The translations under genes and the position numbers were made by a program. Shown here one piece after another: positions 30,502 to 38,523 of a stretch of 45,374 bases of DNA. Source of the stretch: a virus; IMG/VR virus record IMGVR_UViG_3300017934_000084, positions 1 to 45,374 of that record. One strand, 5' to 3'. The first letter of the stretch is position 1; each line of letters opens with the position of its first letter. The notes under the pieces were generated by a model. The model searched no databases. It worked only from the letters and a program-made list of their open reading frames with translations, and was not told the origin of the DNA.

Positions 30502-30725
30502 TTCATGGAATCTATGTTCGCACTAAACCCACTCATAAATGGTTTTTGTTTTCCATTACTAAATCTGCCGAAACTGCTACCAAAGAATTAGCGATTGCTA
30601 TGCAGTTGGCTAAAAATGGCGGTAATGAACAGGGTGAAGCTGCCATTCAAGTATTTAGCTCTGAATTGTTTATTCCTGAATTGTTAACCGAAATTAAAGA
30701 GCAGAAGCCTATTGGATTTAATTAA
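30498..30725 (+). CDS. hypothetical protein, 75 aa
   Basis: A small soluble protein with a beta-strand start (IHGIYVRTKPTHKWFLF) and a helix (AETATKELAIAMQLAK). It overlaps its two neighbours by four bases and one base (ATGA and TAATG). No family recognised. Confidence 0.65.
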   Translation: MIHGIYVRTKPTHKWFLFSITKSAETATKELAIAMQLAKNGGNEQGEAAIQVFSSELFIPELLTEIKEQKPIGFN

Positions 30726-30973
30726 TGGATTTATTTTGCGAAATTCTTTATTATGAAGATGACCAAAACTATTCTGTGCGCAACTGGGGTATTTCTCATC
30801 CAGACGCTAGTATATTAGAAACTAAGATGTGGGAACATTATCACAACTTAGGTGTAGATGCATTTCAAGCTAATGCTCAAAATACTTTTGGAACAGTTCA
30901 GTGGCGCTTACAAGATCAGTGGTATACCACTTCCCAAATTGAACGCATTATGAAAATACGTGTATTCTTATGA
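30725..30973 (+). CDS. hypothetical protein, 82 aa
   Basis: An acidic, aromatic-rich protein (LFCEILYYEDDQNY, TVQWRLQDQWY). It is coupled to the gene before it by one overlapping base. No known domain recognised. It ends 27 bases before the second MoxR gene. Confidence 0.6.
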   Translation: MDLFCEILYYEDDQNYSVRNWGISHPDASILETKMWEHYHNLGVDAFQANAQNTFGTVQWRLQDQWYTTSQIERIMKIRVFL

Positions 30974-31000
30974 CATGATTGTGTTATATAGTCATATAGC

Positions 31001-32113
31001 ATGACTAACAACTCTCTTAATTTGCCCGAGATAGATCAAGAACAAGCACTAAATCTAACTAAGTTCTTCATTCAATCTAATCAGAATATTTTTCTTTTTG
31101 GAAGAAGAGGGGTGGGGAAAACCCATATCGCTATCCAAGCTGCTCAACAATGCAAACTCAAAGTTAATTATATCAATTTAAGCGTCATAGAGCGACCCGA
31201 TCTGGCAGGTTATCCGGACATGAATATGCCGGGCGATATTATCAACTTTAAATCTCCTTATTTCTTGCCACCATTAACAGAAGGGCATAAACCAGATAGT
31301 GTTATTGTTTTCGACGAAGTAGATAAAGCACCTGCGGAAGTGACGGCTCCCCTACTAGAGATTTTGCTCTTCAAAAAAATTAATGGACGACCTATCAACG
31401 CTGTGGGATGTATTTTGACTGGTAACTTGCTTAATGAGGGCGCTTATTCTAATGAAATATCTACCGCGCTGTTAGATAGGGGCGCCAAGTATATTCTGTC
31501 TTTCAATTTTGACAAATGGGCAGAGTGGGCCAAAACTAATGGAGTGCATGATTTAATTTTAGGATTTTTACGTAGCGATCCTACTTTTGCTTGTGGCAAA
31601 ATAGAAGAGTCAGCCTACGCCTCTCCCTCACCACGTAGTTGGACTTTAGCCTCGGAGGCGTTATTAAAAACTAAGGAACTGAAGATGACGGATATAGACT
31701 CTGTCACCCATATTATTTCTGGGTATGTGGGGAGTGAGGCTGGTATTCGTTTCAAGTTATGGTACGAGCATTATCGTAGGTTTGAACCCTATGTTCGTGC
31801 CCTAATTGAAAATAACAATCTATCTTTAGACTTTAGTACTTTAGCGCCCACAGAACAAGTAGTCTTTGTTGTTTCAGCATGTTACTATGCCAAACAAAAA
31901 GTACTCTCCGATAAGACGAAAAATCGCTTCGTCTATTTAGAACGTCTATGTGGGTTTTTTATACAACAGAATGTAGCGCGGGAGATTCAGGTGTTAGGAT
32001 TATATAACTCTTTTGATGGTGATATGATTGTTAAACATAAACTGTATTCCTGTAATGTATTTTCTGACATGTTTAATGGACTGAATGAAAATGTAACAAT
32101 CAGTAAAAAATGA
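31001..32113 (+). CDS. MoxR-type AAA+ ATPase, 370 aa (copy 2)
   Basis: A paralogue of the ATPase at 20587. Walker A is GRRGVGKT at 34-41, Walker B is VIVFDEVDKAP near 104, sensor 1 is in LTGNLLNEG, and the SPRSWTLASEA segment near 210 is kept. It lacks a VWA/peptidase gene next to it; thioredoxin follows instead. It may share the VWA partner at 21760, form mixed rings with copy 1, or have a different client. No Shine-Dalgarno site is visible, and an AT-rich TATATAG lies just upstream. Confidence 0.88.
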   Translation: MTNNSLNLPEIDQEQALNLTKFFIQSNQNIFLFGRRGVGKTHIAIQAAQQCKLKVNYINLSVIERPDLAGYPDMNMPGDIINFKSPYFLPPLTEGHKPDSVIVFDEVDKAPAEVTAPLLEILLFKKINGRPINAVGCILTGNLLNEGAYSNEISTALLDRGAKYILSFNFDKWAEWAKTNGVHDLILGFLRSDPTFACGKIEESAYASPSPRSWTLASEALLKTKELKMTDIDSVTHIISGYVGSEAGIRFKLWYEHYRRFEPYVRALIENNNLSLDFSTLAPTEQVVFVVSACYYAKQKVLSDKTKNRFVYLERLCGFFIQQNVAREIQVLGLYNSFDGDMIVKHKLYSCNVFSDMFNGLNENVTISKK

Positions 32114-32121
32114 AACACGCC

Positions 32122-32149
32122 TTGACAGGCAATTTATAAAGATTATGTT
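32122..32149 (+). promoter_or_regulatory. Sigma-70-like promoter for thioredoxin
   Basis: TTGACA at 32122-32127, 16-bp spacer, TATGTT at 32144-32149, 18 bases before the thioredoxin ATG. Over 29 bases it matches the promoter at 38520 in all but four positions, spacer included, so the two likely share a regulator or a recent common origin. Confidence 0.6.
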
Positions 32150-32166
32150 ACCTAGCGTGAGGAATA

Positions 32167-32499
32167 ATGAGTATAGTGAAATCTCTGGATGATAGCAATT
32201 TTGAATTAGAAGTAGTGAATGCAACTGGACCTGTTTTAGTAGACTTTGGTGCTTCTTGGTGCGGCCCATGCGCTCGTCAACTCCCAATTTTGGAAAAGTT
32301 TGCCGATATTAACCACGACATAGTGAAGGTATGCACTTTAGATATCGATGACGCTCCCAACACTGTAGCAAAATATGGTATTCGTAGCGTACCAACAATT
32401 TTGCTATTTGAAAATGGCAAACAAACAGGCATGAAGGTTGGACTTACCACTATGCAAGAGTTAAGTACTTTATTAGTGGGTCCTGCCAAAACAGCCTAA
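32167..32499 (+). CDS. Thioredoxin, 110 aa
   Basis: A dithiol-disulfide oxidoreductase. The active site is WCGPC at 31-35 in a typical setting (VDFGASWCGPC). The cis-proline is in RSVPTILLF near residue 76. A C-terminal helix completes the fold. Length is standard. It has its own promoter and a terminator right after it, so it is a single-gene unit. In phages thioredoxin can aid polymerase or ribonucleotide reductase; which one applies here is unknown. Confidence 0.95.
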   Translation: MSIVKSLDDSNFELEVVNATGPVLVDFGASWCGPCARQLPILEKFADINHDIVKVCTLDIDDAPNTVAKYGIRSVPTILLFENGKQTGMKVGLTTMQELSTLLVGPAKTA

Positions 32500-32532
32500 A
32501 CTAATATATTTTACAACTGAATATTTTTGAGG

Positions 32533-32556
32533 AGCCCGCGTTTGCTGGCTTTTTTA
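32533..32556 (+). terminator. Rho-independent terminator after thioredoxin
   Basis: Stem AGCCCGC (32533-32539) with GCTGGCT (32544-32550), one mismatch, loop GTTT, then a T-run to 32555. It separates thioredoxin from the next gene. The only GAGGAG near the next ATG overlaps the base of this stem (32529-32534), so reading of that gene may depend on the hairpin. Confidence 0.7.
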
Positions 32557-32558
32557 TT

Positions 32559-32750
32559 ATGAACATTCAACTTGCTACACAGTACATGAAACTCGGTTAT
32601 CGAGTCCGCCGCCCACATTGGATAGGTTATAAGTTCTGGCTGGATTGGGATGAGTTATTTTTCATCAAACTTTCAAGGGAAGAATTGTTAGCGGAAGATT
32701 GGGAAATCATCACAGATGGTATTATAAAAGATTTTCCCATTACTTATTAG
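32559..32750 (+). CDS. DUF2829/Tad2-like mini-protein, 63 aa
   Basis: Matches the DUF2829 pattern: an N-terminal helix then YRVRRPHWIGYKFWL, and the ending LSREELLAEDWEII. The family includes Tad2, which sequesters the cyclic ADP-ribose signal of Thoeris defence. At 63 residues it is shorter than known Tad2 (about 90), so binding must be tested. Its ATG lies directly after the thioredoxin terminator, and the nearest Shine-Dalgarno site is hidden behind the hairpin. Confidence 0.65.
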   Translation: MNIQLATQYMKLGYRVRRPHWIGYKFWLDWDELFFIKLSREELLAEDWEIITDGIIKDFPITY

Positions 32751-32761
32751 GAGTGACGTTT

Positions 32762-33031
32762 ATGTTATTTGAAGTGATTCTAATGTGGCTCACTTTAGGT
32801 GCTGCCGTGTTTTTAATTGGAATTCCTGTCTTCAAACTAGTGAAAGCTGTGTTGCCGAAGAAGGAAAGGAACCCTCTAGCAGAGGCGAAGGTCCGATTGG
32901 AACATGCCCGTTTGGAAGTAGAGGCAGCTAAGTTAAACAAAGAAACAGAAAGACTTTACGAAAACCTCTATCAAGAGGCTCTCGCGGAAGATGAATTAAT
33001 TGAAGAACAAAAACAGCAGGAGAAAAAATAA
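32762..33031 (+). CDS. Membrane-anchored coiled-coil protein, 89 aa
   Basis: Starts at the ATG after AGGAGTG. One membrane segment (about residues 2-27) is followed by a long charged helix (from PLAEAKVRLEHARLE to the QQEKK end), a likely coiled coil. It sits just before the SPFH protein and ends against its ATG. The two probably work in one membrane complex. Confidence 0.7.
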   Translation: MLFEVILMWLTLGAAVFLIGIPVFKLVKAVLPKKERNPLAEAKVRLEHARLEVEAAKLNKETERLYENLYQEALAEDELIEEQKQQEKK

Positions 33032-34276
33032 ATGGCAACGAAAAATGAAACCAATCTGCTTGCCTTGGGTATTAAAATAGCCCTTGGTTTTGTGGTATTG
33101 TTGGTTGGTGTTATCTTGGTAGTCAATATGGTTACTACGGTAGGTGCCGATGAGATTTGTGTGAAGCAGGACCTCGTTGGTGGTCAACTTCATGTGTGGG
33201 ATACGTCCGGTGTTCACTGGCAGAACTTTGGTACCGTGACTCGCTATAAGCGAAGCGCGCAACTCTGGTTCAGTGCTAAGCAGGATGAAGGCAAGCCTAC
33301 AGATGATTCCATCAAGGTCCGTTTTAATGATGGCGGGCACGGAAACATTAGCGGTTCGCTGCGTTATACGCTACCCACTGATCCGAACAAGATGATTCAA
33401 CTCCATCAGACCTATCACTCTATGGAAGCGATTGACCACGAACTGGTTCGTCAAGTAGTCAATAAGGGAGTATACATGAGCGGTCCCTTGATGAGCAGCC
33501 GAGAATCCTATGCGGAACGTCGAGCTGACTTAATCAACTACATCACAGACCAGATCGTCTATGGTGTGTATCGTACCGAGCATGAACAGGTAAAGACTGT
33601 TGATCCACTGACGGGTCAAGAGAAGGTAGTAGATACCGTCAAACCGCAGGTTGATGCTGCTTCGCCCAATGGTATCAAGCGTGAAGAGGAGAGCCCTATT
33701 CAGCGCTTCGGCATGAATGCCTCCAATATCACCATCAATAGCATCGATTACGATCCGGTAGTTGAAGCACAGATTAAACAACAGCAGGAAGCTATCATGG
33801 CTGTTCAGCAAGCTATTGTTAACGCCAAGAAGGCAGAACAAGATGCTTTGACTGTGGAACAACAAGGTAAAGCAGCTGCTGCTAAGGCAAAGTGGGATCA
33901 AGAAGTCCAAAAGGCTACCGCCGTCACTGCTGCCGAACAAGAGAAAGCAGTTGCCGTGACGCAAGCCGAGAAGAATAAAGAGGTAGCTCAACTTAGCTTG
34001 GACACTGCCAAATTGGCTGCTCAACAGACCGTCGCCGAAGCTAAGGCTGATGCTGACGCCAAGAGATTACAAGTGGCTGCCAATAACAACTTGGAAAAGA
34101 GATTGGATGCATGGGTTTCTGTTGAAACTGCCTGGGCTAATGCTTATGGTAATCAACGTCAAACGCCCGATACGGTGGTTGGATCCAATAGCGGAGCCAG
34201 CGGACTCAATCAAGGTTTAGTGGATATGTTGATGACCAAAACCGCTCGCGACCTTCAAATCAGCCCTCGCCCGTAA
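33032..34276 (+). CDS. SPFH/prohibitin-like membrane protein, 414 aa
   Basis: An N-terminal membrane anchor (about 10-32, LGIKIALGFVVLLVGVILV) precedes an SPFH (Band 7) domain over about 33-240 (VGADEICVKQDL, RRADLINYITDQIV, FGMNASNITINSIDYD). A long Ala/Glu/Gln-rich coiled coil (about 240-350) and a short tail follow. SPFH proteins assemble large rings in membranes and control proteases such as FtsH. In the phage it may reorganise the host membrane or shield against proteases, which is inference. Confidence 0.85.
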   Translation: MATKNETNLLALGIKIALGFVVLLVGVILVVNMVTTVGADEICVKQDLVGGQLHVWDTSGVHWQNFGTVTRYKRSAQLWFSAKQDEGKPTDDSIKVRFNDGGHGNISGSLRYTLPTDPNKMIQLHQTYHSMEAIDHELVRQVVNKGVYMSGPLMSSRESYAERRADLINYITDQIVYGVYRTEHEQVKTVDPLTGQEKVVDTVKPQVDAASPNGIKREEESPIQRFGMNASNITINSIDYDPVVEAQIKQQQEAIMAVQQAIVNAKKAEQDALTVEQQGKAAAAKAKWDQEVQKATAVTAAEQEKAVAVTQAEKNKEVAQLSLDTAKLAAQQTVAEAKADADAKRLQVAANNNLEKRLDAWVSVETAWANAYGNQRQTPDTVVGSNSGASGLNQGLVDMLMTKTARDLQISPRP

Positions 34277-34285
34277 TTGAAATCA

Positions 34286-34319
34286 ATTCGAAGTAAAGTG
34301 AAATATCTTTACTTCGAAT
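34286..34319. repeat. Perfect 13-bp inverted repeat
   Basis: TTCGAAGTAAAG (34287-34298) pairs with CTTTACTTCGAA (34307-34318) across an 8-nt loop, extended by one A-T pair. No T-run follows on either strand, so it is not a classical terminator. It lies between the SPFH stop and the next ATG (34323) and could stabilise the mRNA end, mark a processing site or bind a protein. Confidence 0.6.
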
Positions 34320-34322
34320 CCA

Positions 34323-34628
34323 ATGAGAAAGCCAATAACACCTACCAAAAAAGTGGAGCAACCTGGCTCCCTGACCTTTTACTTTGATCATGTCTCTAAT
34401 AGGGTTTCTTTGGATTATTTTAATCAGTGGGTTAAAGATAATCTACCCAAAGGATCATTCGATGTCGCACTGACTTTGGATGAGGATTATGATTACTATT
34501 CTGGTGATATAATCTCCGTCTATCTGCGAGTCGAGTATAAGACTTTGGTAGATAACACCCGTTATAAGAGCGAAATGAAAAAGCACGAAAAGCAACTAGC
34601 TAAGTGGAAAGAGCAATGTCTAAAATAA
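34323..34628 (+). CDS. hypothetical protein, 101 aa
   Basis: Core VSLDYFNQWVKDNLPKG, then a D-x-x-L strand and an acidic DEDYDYYSGD loop, with a basic helical end. It resembles the protein at 35488-35700 (TMSEFIEMVKQQVPEG, then NPYYDDL), so these two are a small paralogous family. Function unknown. Its ATG starts right after the large inverted repeat. Confidence 0.65.
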   Translation: MRKPITPTKKVEQPGSLTFYFDHVSNRVSLDYFNQWVKDNLPKGSFDVALTLDEDYDYYSGDIISVYLRVEYKTLVDNTRYKSEMKKHEKQLAKWKEQCLK

Positions 34629-34708
34629 CCAAGATCGCAGGCATTTTATTAAGTATTCCTGAAAATTATTTTGCAGTCATAGTTTTTGCGTGCGCACAAT
34701 ATTTGTAA
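34616..34708 (+). CDS. Possible 30-aa hydrophobic ORF
   Basis: The ATG at 34616, preceded by GGAAAGAG, overlaps the end of the gene before it. It codes for MSKITKIAGILLSIPENYF and AVIVFACAQYL, a basic start with a hydrophobic stretch. It could be a membrane miniprotein. The remaining gap to 34735 shows no other gene. Confidence 0.35.
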   Translation: MSKITKIAGILLSIPENYFAVIVFACAQYL

Positions 34709-34735
34709 TCATTTCTTGGTGAAAAAAGTAAAATT

Positions 34736-35005
34736 ATGAAACAATCAGTTAAAGCAGAATGTAGTGCATGTAGTGGCACTGGTGTCTATGTAAGCTTCGC
34801 GGAAGCCAAAGGCACTGCTGTAGTATGCCTCAATTGTGATGGCACTGGGGAGCGTGGCATCGAGTATACGCCCTTTACGGGCTTGAAAAGGCGTGAGGGA
34901 GTGCGTACTGTATCGCGTTCACGCGGTAGCCTGATTGCTACGGGAGTGGGTGCTTATGGCGGATCTATTTCTTATGAAGATTTCCTTAAAGGAAAGAGAC
35001 CTTAA
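34736..35005 (+). CDS. Small DnaJ-type zinc-finger protein, 89 aa
   Basis: Two CxxCxGxG repeats (CSACSGTGVY and CLNCDGTGERG) form one DnaJ-like zinc site. A basic tail (FTGLKRREGVRTVSRSRG) ends in GAYGGSISYEDFLKGKR. It is probably an adapter for protein or nucleic-acid binding. This layout is common in small phage proteins. Confidence 0.7.
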   Translation: MKQSVKAECSACSGTGVYVSFAEAKGTAVVCLNCDGTGERGIEYTPFTGLKRREGVRTVSRSRGSLIATGVGAYGGSISYEDFLKGKRP

Positions 35006-35008
35006 TAA

Positions 35009-35491
35009 ATGACCGTTCAGAAATGTGAATATTGTATAGCTTCGATTAGTCATAAACCAATCTATGACTGTCCTAATGTTGCCCACTGGAAGGCATATTC
35101 TCTTCATTTAGAGGATAAGATAGAAATGCACGATGACGATCGTGATAAGCTAGATGTAGCTGAATGGTTGGAGCGACATCCCAAAGTACGACCATACAAC
35201 TGTCATGGGTGCGGTCGTTACTATGAGACACCCACCAATCTTACGCACTTTACTTGTGTTTGTGGACACCGATGTAGATTACGTCATTTGGGAGGCACCG
35301 ATCCAAATGAAGCAGTTATAGATGCTGCCATGATACATTTTGGCAACGAGCGCTCGGCGCAATTAGCTTGGATCGCAGAAGTAGTTGCTGGAAAATACTG
35401 TCCGAATTATTCGGCGGATGAGATTAGAAAGATGATTCGTCAAGAGATGGATCGTTGGGAATTAGATACAAATGGTTGGAAAAAGAAATGA
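35009..35491 (+). CDS. Zinc-binding hypothetical protein, 160 aa
   Basis: Three Cys/His groups: CEYC near the start, CHGCGRYYE near residue 65, and CVCGHRC near 83. A helical C-terminal half follows. Likely two zinc ribbons with a helical domain. It is coupled to the next gene by ATGA. Function unknown. Confidence 0.68.
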   Translation: MTVQKCEYCIASISHKPIYDCPNVAHWKAYSLHLEDKIEMHDDDRDKLDVAEWLERHPKVRPYNCHGCGRYYETPTNLTHFTCVCGHRCRLRHLGGTDPNEAVIDAAMIHFGNERSAQLAWIAEVVAGKYCPNYSADEIRKMIRQEMDRWELDTNGWKKK

Positions 35492-35700
35492 ATGATAAAG
35501 ATTGGATTAAAATAACCGAATTGAGCATCAAGTATGATACTTATACCATGTCCGAATTTATAGAGATGGTTAAACAACAAGTCCCTGAAGGCACCAAAGA
35601 TACTGATATTCGTTTAGATTTTGAGGCTTCAGATGGTAGCAACCCATATTATGATGATCTTATCATCGAAAGTATATTAACAATTTCAATTAGGAAATGA
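35488..35700 (+). CDS. hypothetical protein, 70 aa, paralogue of 34323 gene
   Basis: Contains TMSEFIEMVKQQVPEGT, then a strand and an acidic tyrosine loop (NPYYDDL), as in the gene at 34323. The ATG at 35488 overlaps the previous stop. The gap after it (35701-35815) shows no gene, only a weak CTGG/CCAG hairpin with TATATAAA in its loop near 35790. Confidence 0.65.
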   Translation: MNDKDWIKITELSIKYDTYTMSEFIEMVKQQVPEGTKDTDIRLDFEASDGSNPYYDDLIIESILTISIRK

Positions 35701-35815
35701 TTAAAATAGAAAATTATATCGTTTAGGTAGTTTTGTTCAATATACCTAATTATTAGTTATGGATTTCCTGCGTTCGCCTATCAATATTCTGGTATATAAA
35801 CCAGGTAGGTGAGCA

Positions 35816-36763
35816 ATGAAACAGAAGAAGTATTTTAGGAATTGTCCTAAATGTGGTAAAGAGATTGGATATGTCCAAGAAAGAGCGTTCAAGAATGCAT
35901 GCAAGAAACAACAAATATGTATATCTTGTGTCCTTACAACCGATATACCTTTAACGAGAGTTTGTCCGCAATGTGGCGACAGTATCTCTTATACCAATAG
36001 AGGAAATCGTCAAACAGCTGAAAAACAAAAACGTATTTGCCAAAAATGTATTGCTCAAAATAGAGATTTTAGTGGAGAAAATAATCCTTTTTATGGAAAA
36101 AAGCATTCTCCCGAAACTATAATGCAACTAACTGTTGCAGCTAAAAACCATATTTATACAGAAACACAAAAAGAACAAGCTAGAATACAGTTAGCAAAGG
36201 TAACCAATAGTCGTCCACTATATGATATATGGTTGGAAAAATATGGAAAAGATGAGGCGGATCGCAAATTAATAGAGATTAAAAAGAAACACGCCAAAAA
36301 TAATAGTGGTGTCAGTAATCCAATGTTCGGCAAACCCTCGCCACAAGGAAGTGGTAATGGATGGTCGGGTTGGTATAAGGGTTGGTATTTTCGTTCGATT
36401 CGTGAATTATCTTATATGATAAAAGTTTTGGAGGCTAACCAATTAGAGTGGAAAACACCCGACAATAGTTTCAAGATACCATACACAGATTATGCGGGGC
36501 AGACAAGAACATACTTTCCTGATTTTATTGTGAATAACACAAAACTCATAGAAATTAAACCTGTCAGATTACATAATACACCCAAGGTATTAGCTAAAAA
36601 AGAAGCGGCTGAAAAGTTTTGTTATGATCGAAATATGACTTATGAGTTAGTTGATCCTCCTATATTAAATGATGAAGAAATTAGACAGTTGTATGTTGGT
36701 GGGCAAATTAAGTTTTTAGAAAAGTATGATCAAAAGTTTAAGGAAAGGTATTTAGTATGTTGA
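35816..36763 (+). CDS. Homing endonuclease with NUMOD3 and PD-(D/E)XK domain, 315 aa
   Basis: Two N-terminal zinc knuckles (CPKCGKEIGY and CPQCGDSISY with their partners) are followed by two NUMOD3 DNA-binding motifs (NPFYGKKHSPET near 83 and NPMFGKPSPQG near 166). The C-terminal nuclease has YFPDFIV and LIEIKP (PD and ExK) at about 231-248. A free-standing homing gene placed directly before pseT and overlapping it by seven bases. GGTGAG precedes its ATG. Confidence 0.85.
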   Translation: MKQKKYFRNCPKCGKEIGYVQERAFKNACKKQQICISCVLTTDIPLTRVCPQCGDSISYTNRGNRQTAEKQKRICQKCIAQNRDFSGENNPFYGKKHSPETIMQLTVAAKNHIYTETQKEQARIQLAKVTNSRPLYDIWLEKYGKDEADRKLIEIKKKHAKNNSGVSNPMFGKPSPQGSGNGWSGWYKGWYFRSIRELSYMIKVLEANQLEWKTPDNSFKIPYTDYAGQTRTYFPDFIVNNTKLIEIKPVRLHNTPKVLAKKEAAEKFCYDRNMTYELVDPPILNDEEIRQLYVGGQIKFLEKYDQKFKERYLVC

Positions 36764-37695
36764 AGGCTATATTAACGGTGGGCGCGCCAAGTTCTGGAAA
36801 ATCTACTTGGGCTAAGGCTGAGATAGCTAAAGACCCTTTTAACTGGGTTCGCATCAATAACGATGATCTTCGTGCTATGACCAATAGTTCTGTCTATTCG
36901 GCAGATTACGAAAAGTTAATTACTGATACTCGTAATTTTTTAATTCGTGAAGCGTTTAAGAGAAATAAGTCAGTGATTATCGATAATGTTAATGGTAACA
37001 AAAGACACTGGGAAACGGTATGCCAAATTGCTAAAGAAGCAAATAAAGACATTCAGGTTTTAGAAAAACTTTTCTATCAGGATCTAGAAACCCTATTGGA
37101 AAGAGATACTAAACGTGAAGGTAAAGCACAGGTGGGCGAAGCGGTGGTCAAGAAATGGTTTAAAGAATTAGGCGGAAAGCAATTTAAATTTGCTAACGCC
37201 AAAGTGGAAATTTTTACTAAACGAAGCCAAGCTGCCGACCGTATTATTGAATCGATGGAGCAAGACGAGAGCTTGCCCCGTGCGGTAATTTTTGACAACG
37301 ATGGCACAATTTCTTTAATTCATTCAGGTCGTAGTCCGTATGATGCCAGCACGTGCGATCTGGATGCTCCGCACAAACACGTAATTGAATGTATGAAACT
37401 ATACCACGATGCAGGATACAAAATTCTCTTTGTCTCCGGTCGCGAGGACAAAGATCGCGCTCCCACGGAAAGGTTTTACCAACAGCACTTCCCGGAAGTT
37501 AAGTATGAGTTGCATATGCGTAAAACCGGAGATATGCGAAAAGATGTGATCATTAAGGAAGAGATTTTTAACGAACACATTAAGGGTAAGTATTTTGTGG
37601 CGGGCTGGTTTGATGATCGTTTGCAGGTCAGCAAATGGGTCTATGAGAGCGGTTTGCCTTTGTTTAGAGTAAATGATCCAGAAGCTAGTTTTTAG
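36757..37695 (+). CDS. pseT: Polynucleotide 5'-kinase/3'-phosphatase (T4 PseT-like)
   Basis: A bifunctional RNA/DNA end-healing enzyme, 312 aa (T4 PseT is 301). The kinase half has the P-loop GAPSSGKST at 9-17 and the DDLR segment near 36-39 that matches the catalytic Asp and Arg of T4. The phosphatase half (from about 175) is a HAD fold with DNDGT (D180, D182), VSGRED and FDDR. With an RNA ligase it repairs tRNA cut by host anticodon nucleases. RNA ligase 1 lies 1.5 kb downstream. Confidence 0.95.
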   Translation: MLKAILTVGAPSSGKSTWAKAEIAKDPFNWVRINNDDLRAMTNSSVYSADYEKLITDTRNFLIREAFKRNKSVIIDNVNGNKRHWETVCQIAKEANKDIQVLEKLFYQDLETLLERDTKREGKAQVGEAVVKKWFKELGGKQFKFANAKVEIFTKRSQAADRIIESMEQDESLPRAVIFDNDGTISLIHSGRSPYDASTCDLDAPHKHVIECMKLYHDAGYKILFVSGREDKDRAPTERFYQQHFPEVKYELHMRKTGDMRKDVIIKEEIFNEHIKGKYFVAGWFDDRLQVSKWVYESGLPLFRVNDPEASF

Positions 37696-37702
37696 GAGTA
37701 AC

Positions 37703-37954
37703 ATGAAAAATATTGATAGAATGGACTACGATAGCGTGTATCAAGTATTTGATACTTTACACTACGTTTTTGGTGCCGGAGATGGCGAAGAAATTGATGA
37801 TAGATGTCAAGCTTTATGGGTGTTATTTTTATCTTCTGTTGGTTGGACTCAAGAAGAATTTTGGACAGCATGGGATCAACAACATGATCATGTATGTCCT
37901 GACTGTGGTGAAATAATATCACCTAATATCGAAGATAAGAAAAATCAAAACTGA
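37703..37954 (+). CDS. hypothetical protein, 83 aa
   Basis: TAGGAG precedes the ATG at 37703. Helical and acidic, with CPDC near the end as a half zinc site. The centre (RCQALWVLFLSSVGWTQEEF) is hydrophobic but short. It follows pseT at once, so it likely shares that transcript. Function unknown. Confidence 0.65.
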   Translation: MKNIDRMDYDSVYQVFDTLHYVFGAGDGEEIDDRCQALWVLFLSSVGWTQEEFWTAWDQQHDHVCPDCGEIISPNIEDKKNQN

Positions 37955-37970
37955 CGAAAGGACTCATTCC

Positions 37971-38222
37971 ATGAAGGTCGCCATTACTACTCAAAAAGAA
38001 TTGAGAAATCCGCATTTAGAATTGGATGTCAATCTGGAGAAAGGTACTTTATCAGTTGCGCTCACTTATGAGTGTCCGGAGTGTGCTGGCTACGGTTGTC
38101 ATGGTCGTTCCTGTGATGACTGCATAACTTTAGAGCCGGAAAATATTCTTACCACTCTGGGACCGGAAGCCAAGACTTTACTAACAGATCTGTTTGGTAG
38201 ATGTCTTTCGAGCAGTAGGTAA
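37971..38222 (+). CDS. Small Cys-rich hypothetical protein, 83 aa
   Basis: A cysteine cluster (CPECAGYGCHGRSCDDC, about 35-51) is likely a zinc site. Beta strands before it and a helix after it complete the protein. AAAGGA precedes the start. It is directly followed, after one base, by the next ATG. Confidence 0.65.
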   Translation: MKVAITTQKELRNPHLELDVNLEKGTLSVALTYECPECAGYGCHGRSCDDCITLEPENILTTLGPEAKTLLTDLFGRCLSSSR

Positions 38223-38223
38223 A

Positions 38224-38523
38224 ATGAAACGCCTAATCTTTCTTAAAATGGAATACCTGGACTTGGAAGGTAAGAAAATCAACAAAGCTAAGGAACAAGA
38301 AATGCGCGCCGAGCTGTATCAAAAGTCCATCAAGCAATTTAAGAAGGATATGAAGGAGTGGATAGATAATAAGTTCATCAAGATAACCAGAGAGTTTGAT
38401 ATTACCAAATCAGCAGTTCTGATTCAATTCGATGATGATAAGTGGTGCGATCTCTACAATAAACTCGTATCAGTAGATATCGTGGATATTATTGATGTAG
38501 TGCAGCCGGTGGACGAGGCTTGA
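38224..38523 (+). CDS. hypothetical charged helical protein, 99 aa
   Basis: A basic helix (KKINKAKEQEMRAELYQK) and a beta/acidic end (DIVDIIDVVQPVDEA). Its stop codon overlaps the -35 box of the promoter at 38520. No family recognised. Confidence 0.6.
   Translation: MKRLIFLKMEYLDLEGKKINKAKEQEMRAELYQKSIKQFKKDMKEWIDNKFIKITREFDITKSAVLIQFDDDKWCDLYNKLVSVDIVDIIDVVQPVDEA

Noticed and set aside
33530-34024. 164-residue minus-strand frame opposite the SPFH gene
   Set aside because: A shadow of the Ala/Glu/Gln-rich coiled coil. It is low-complexity and lies wholly within a well-supported gene.
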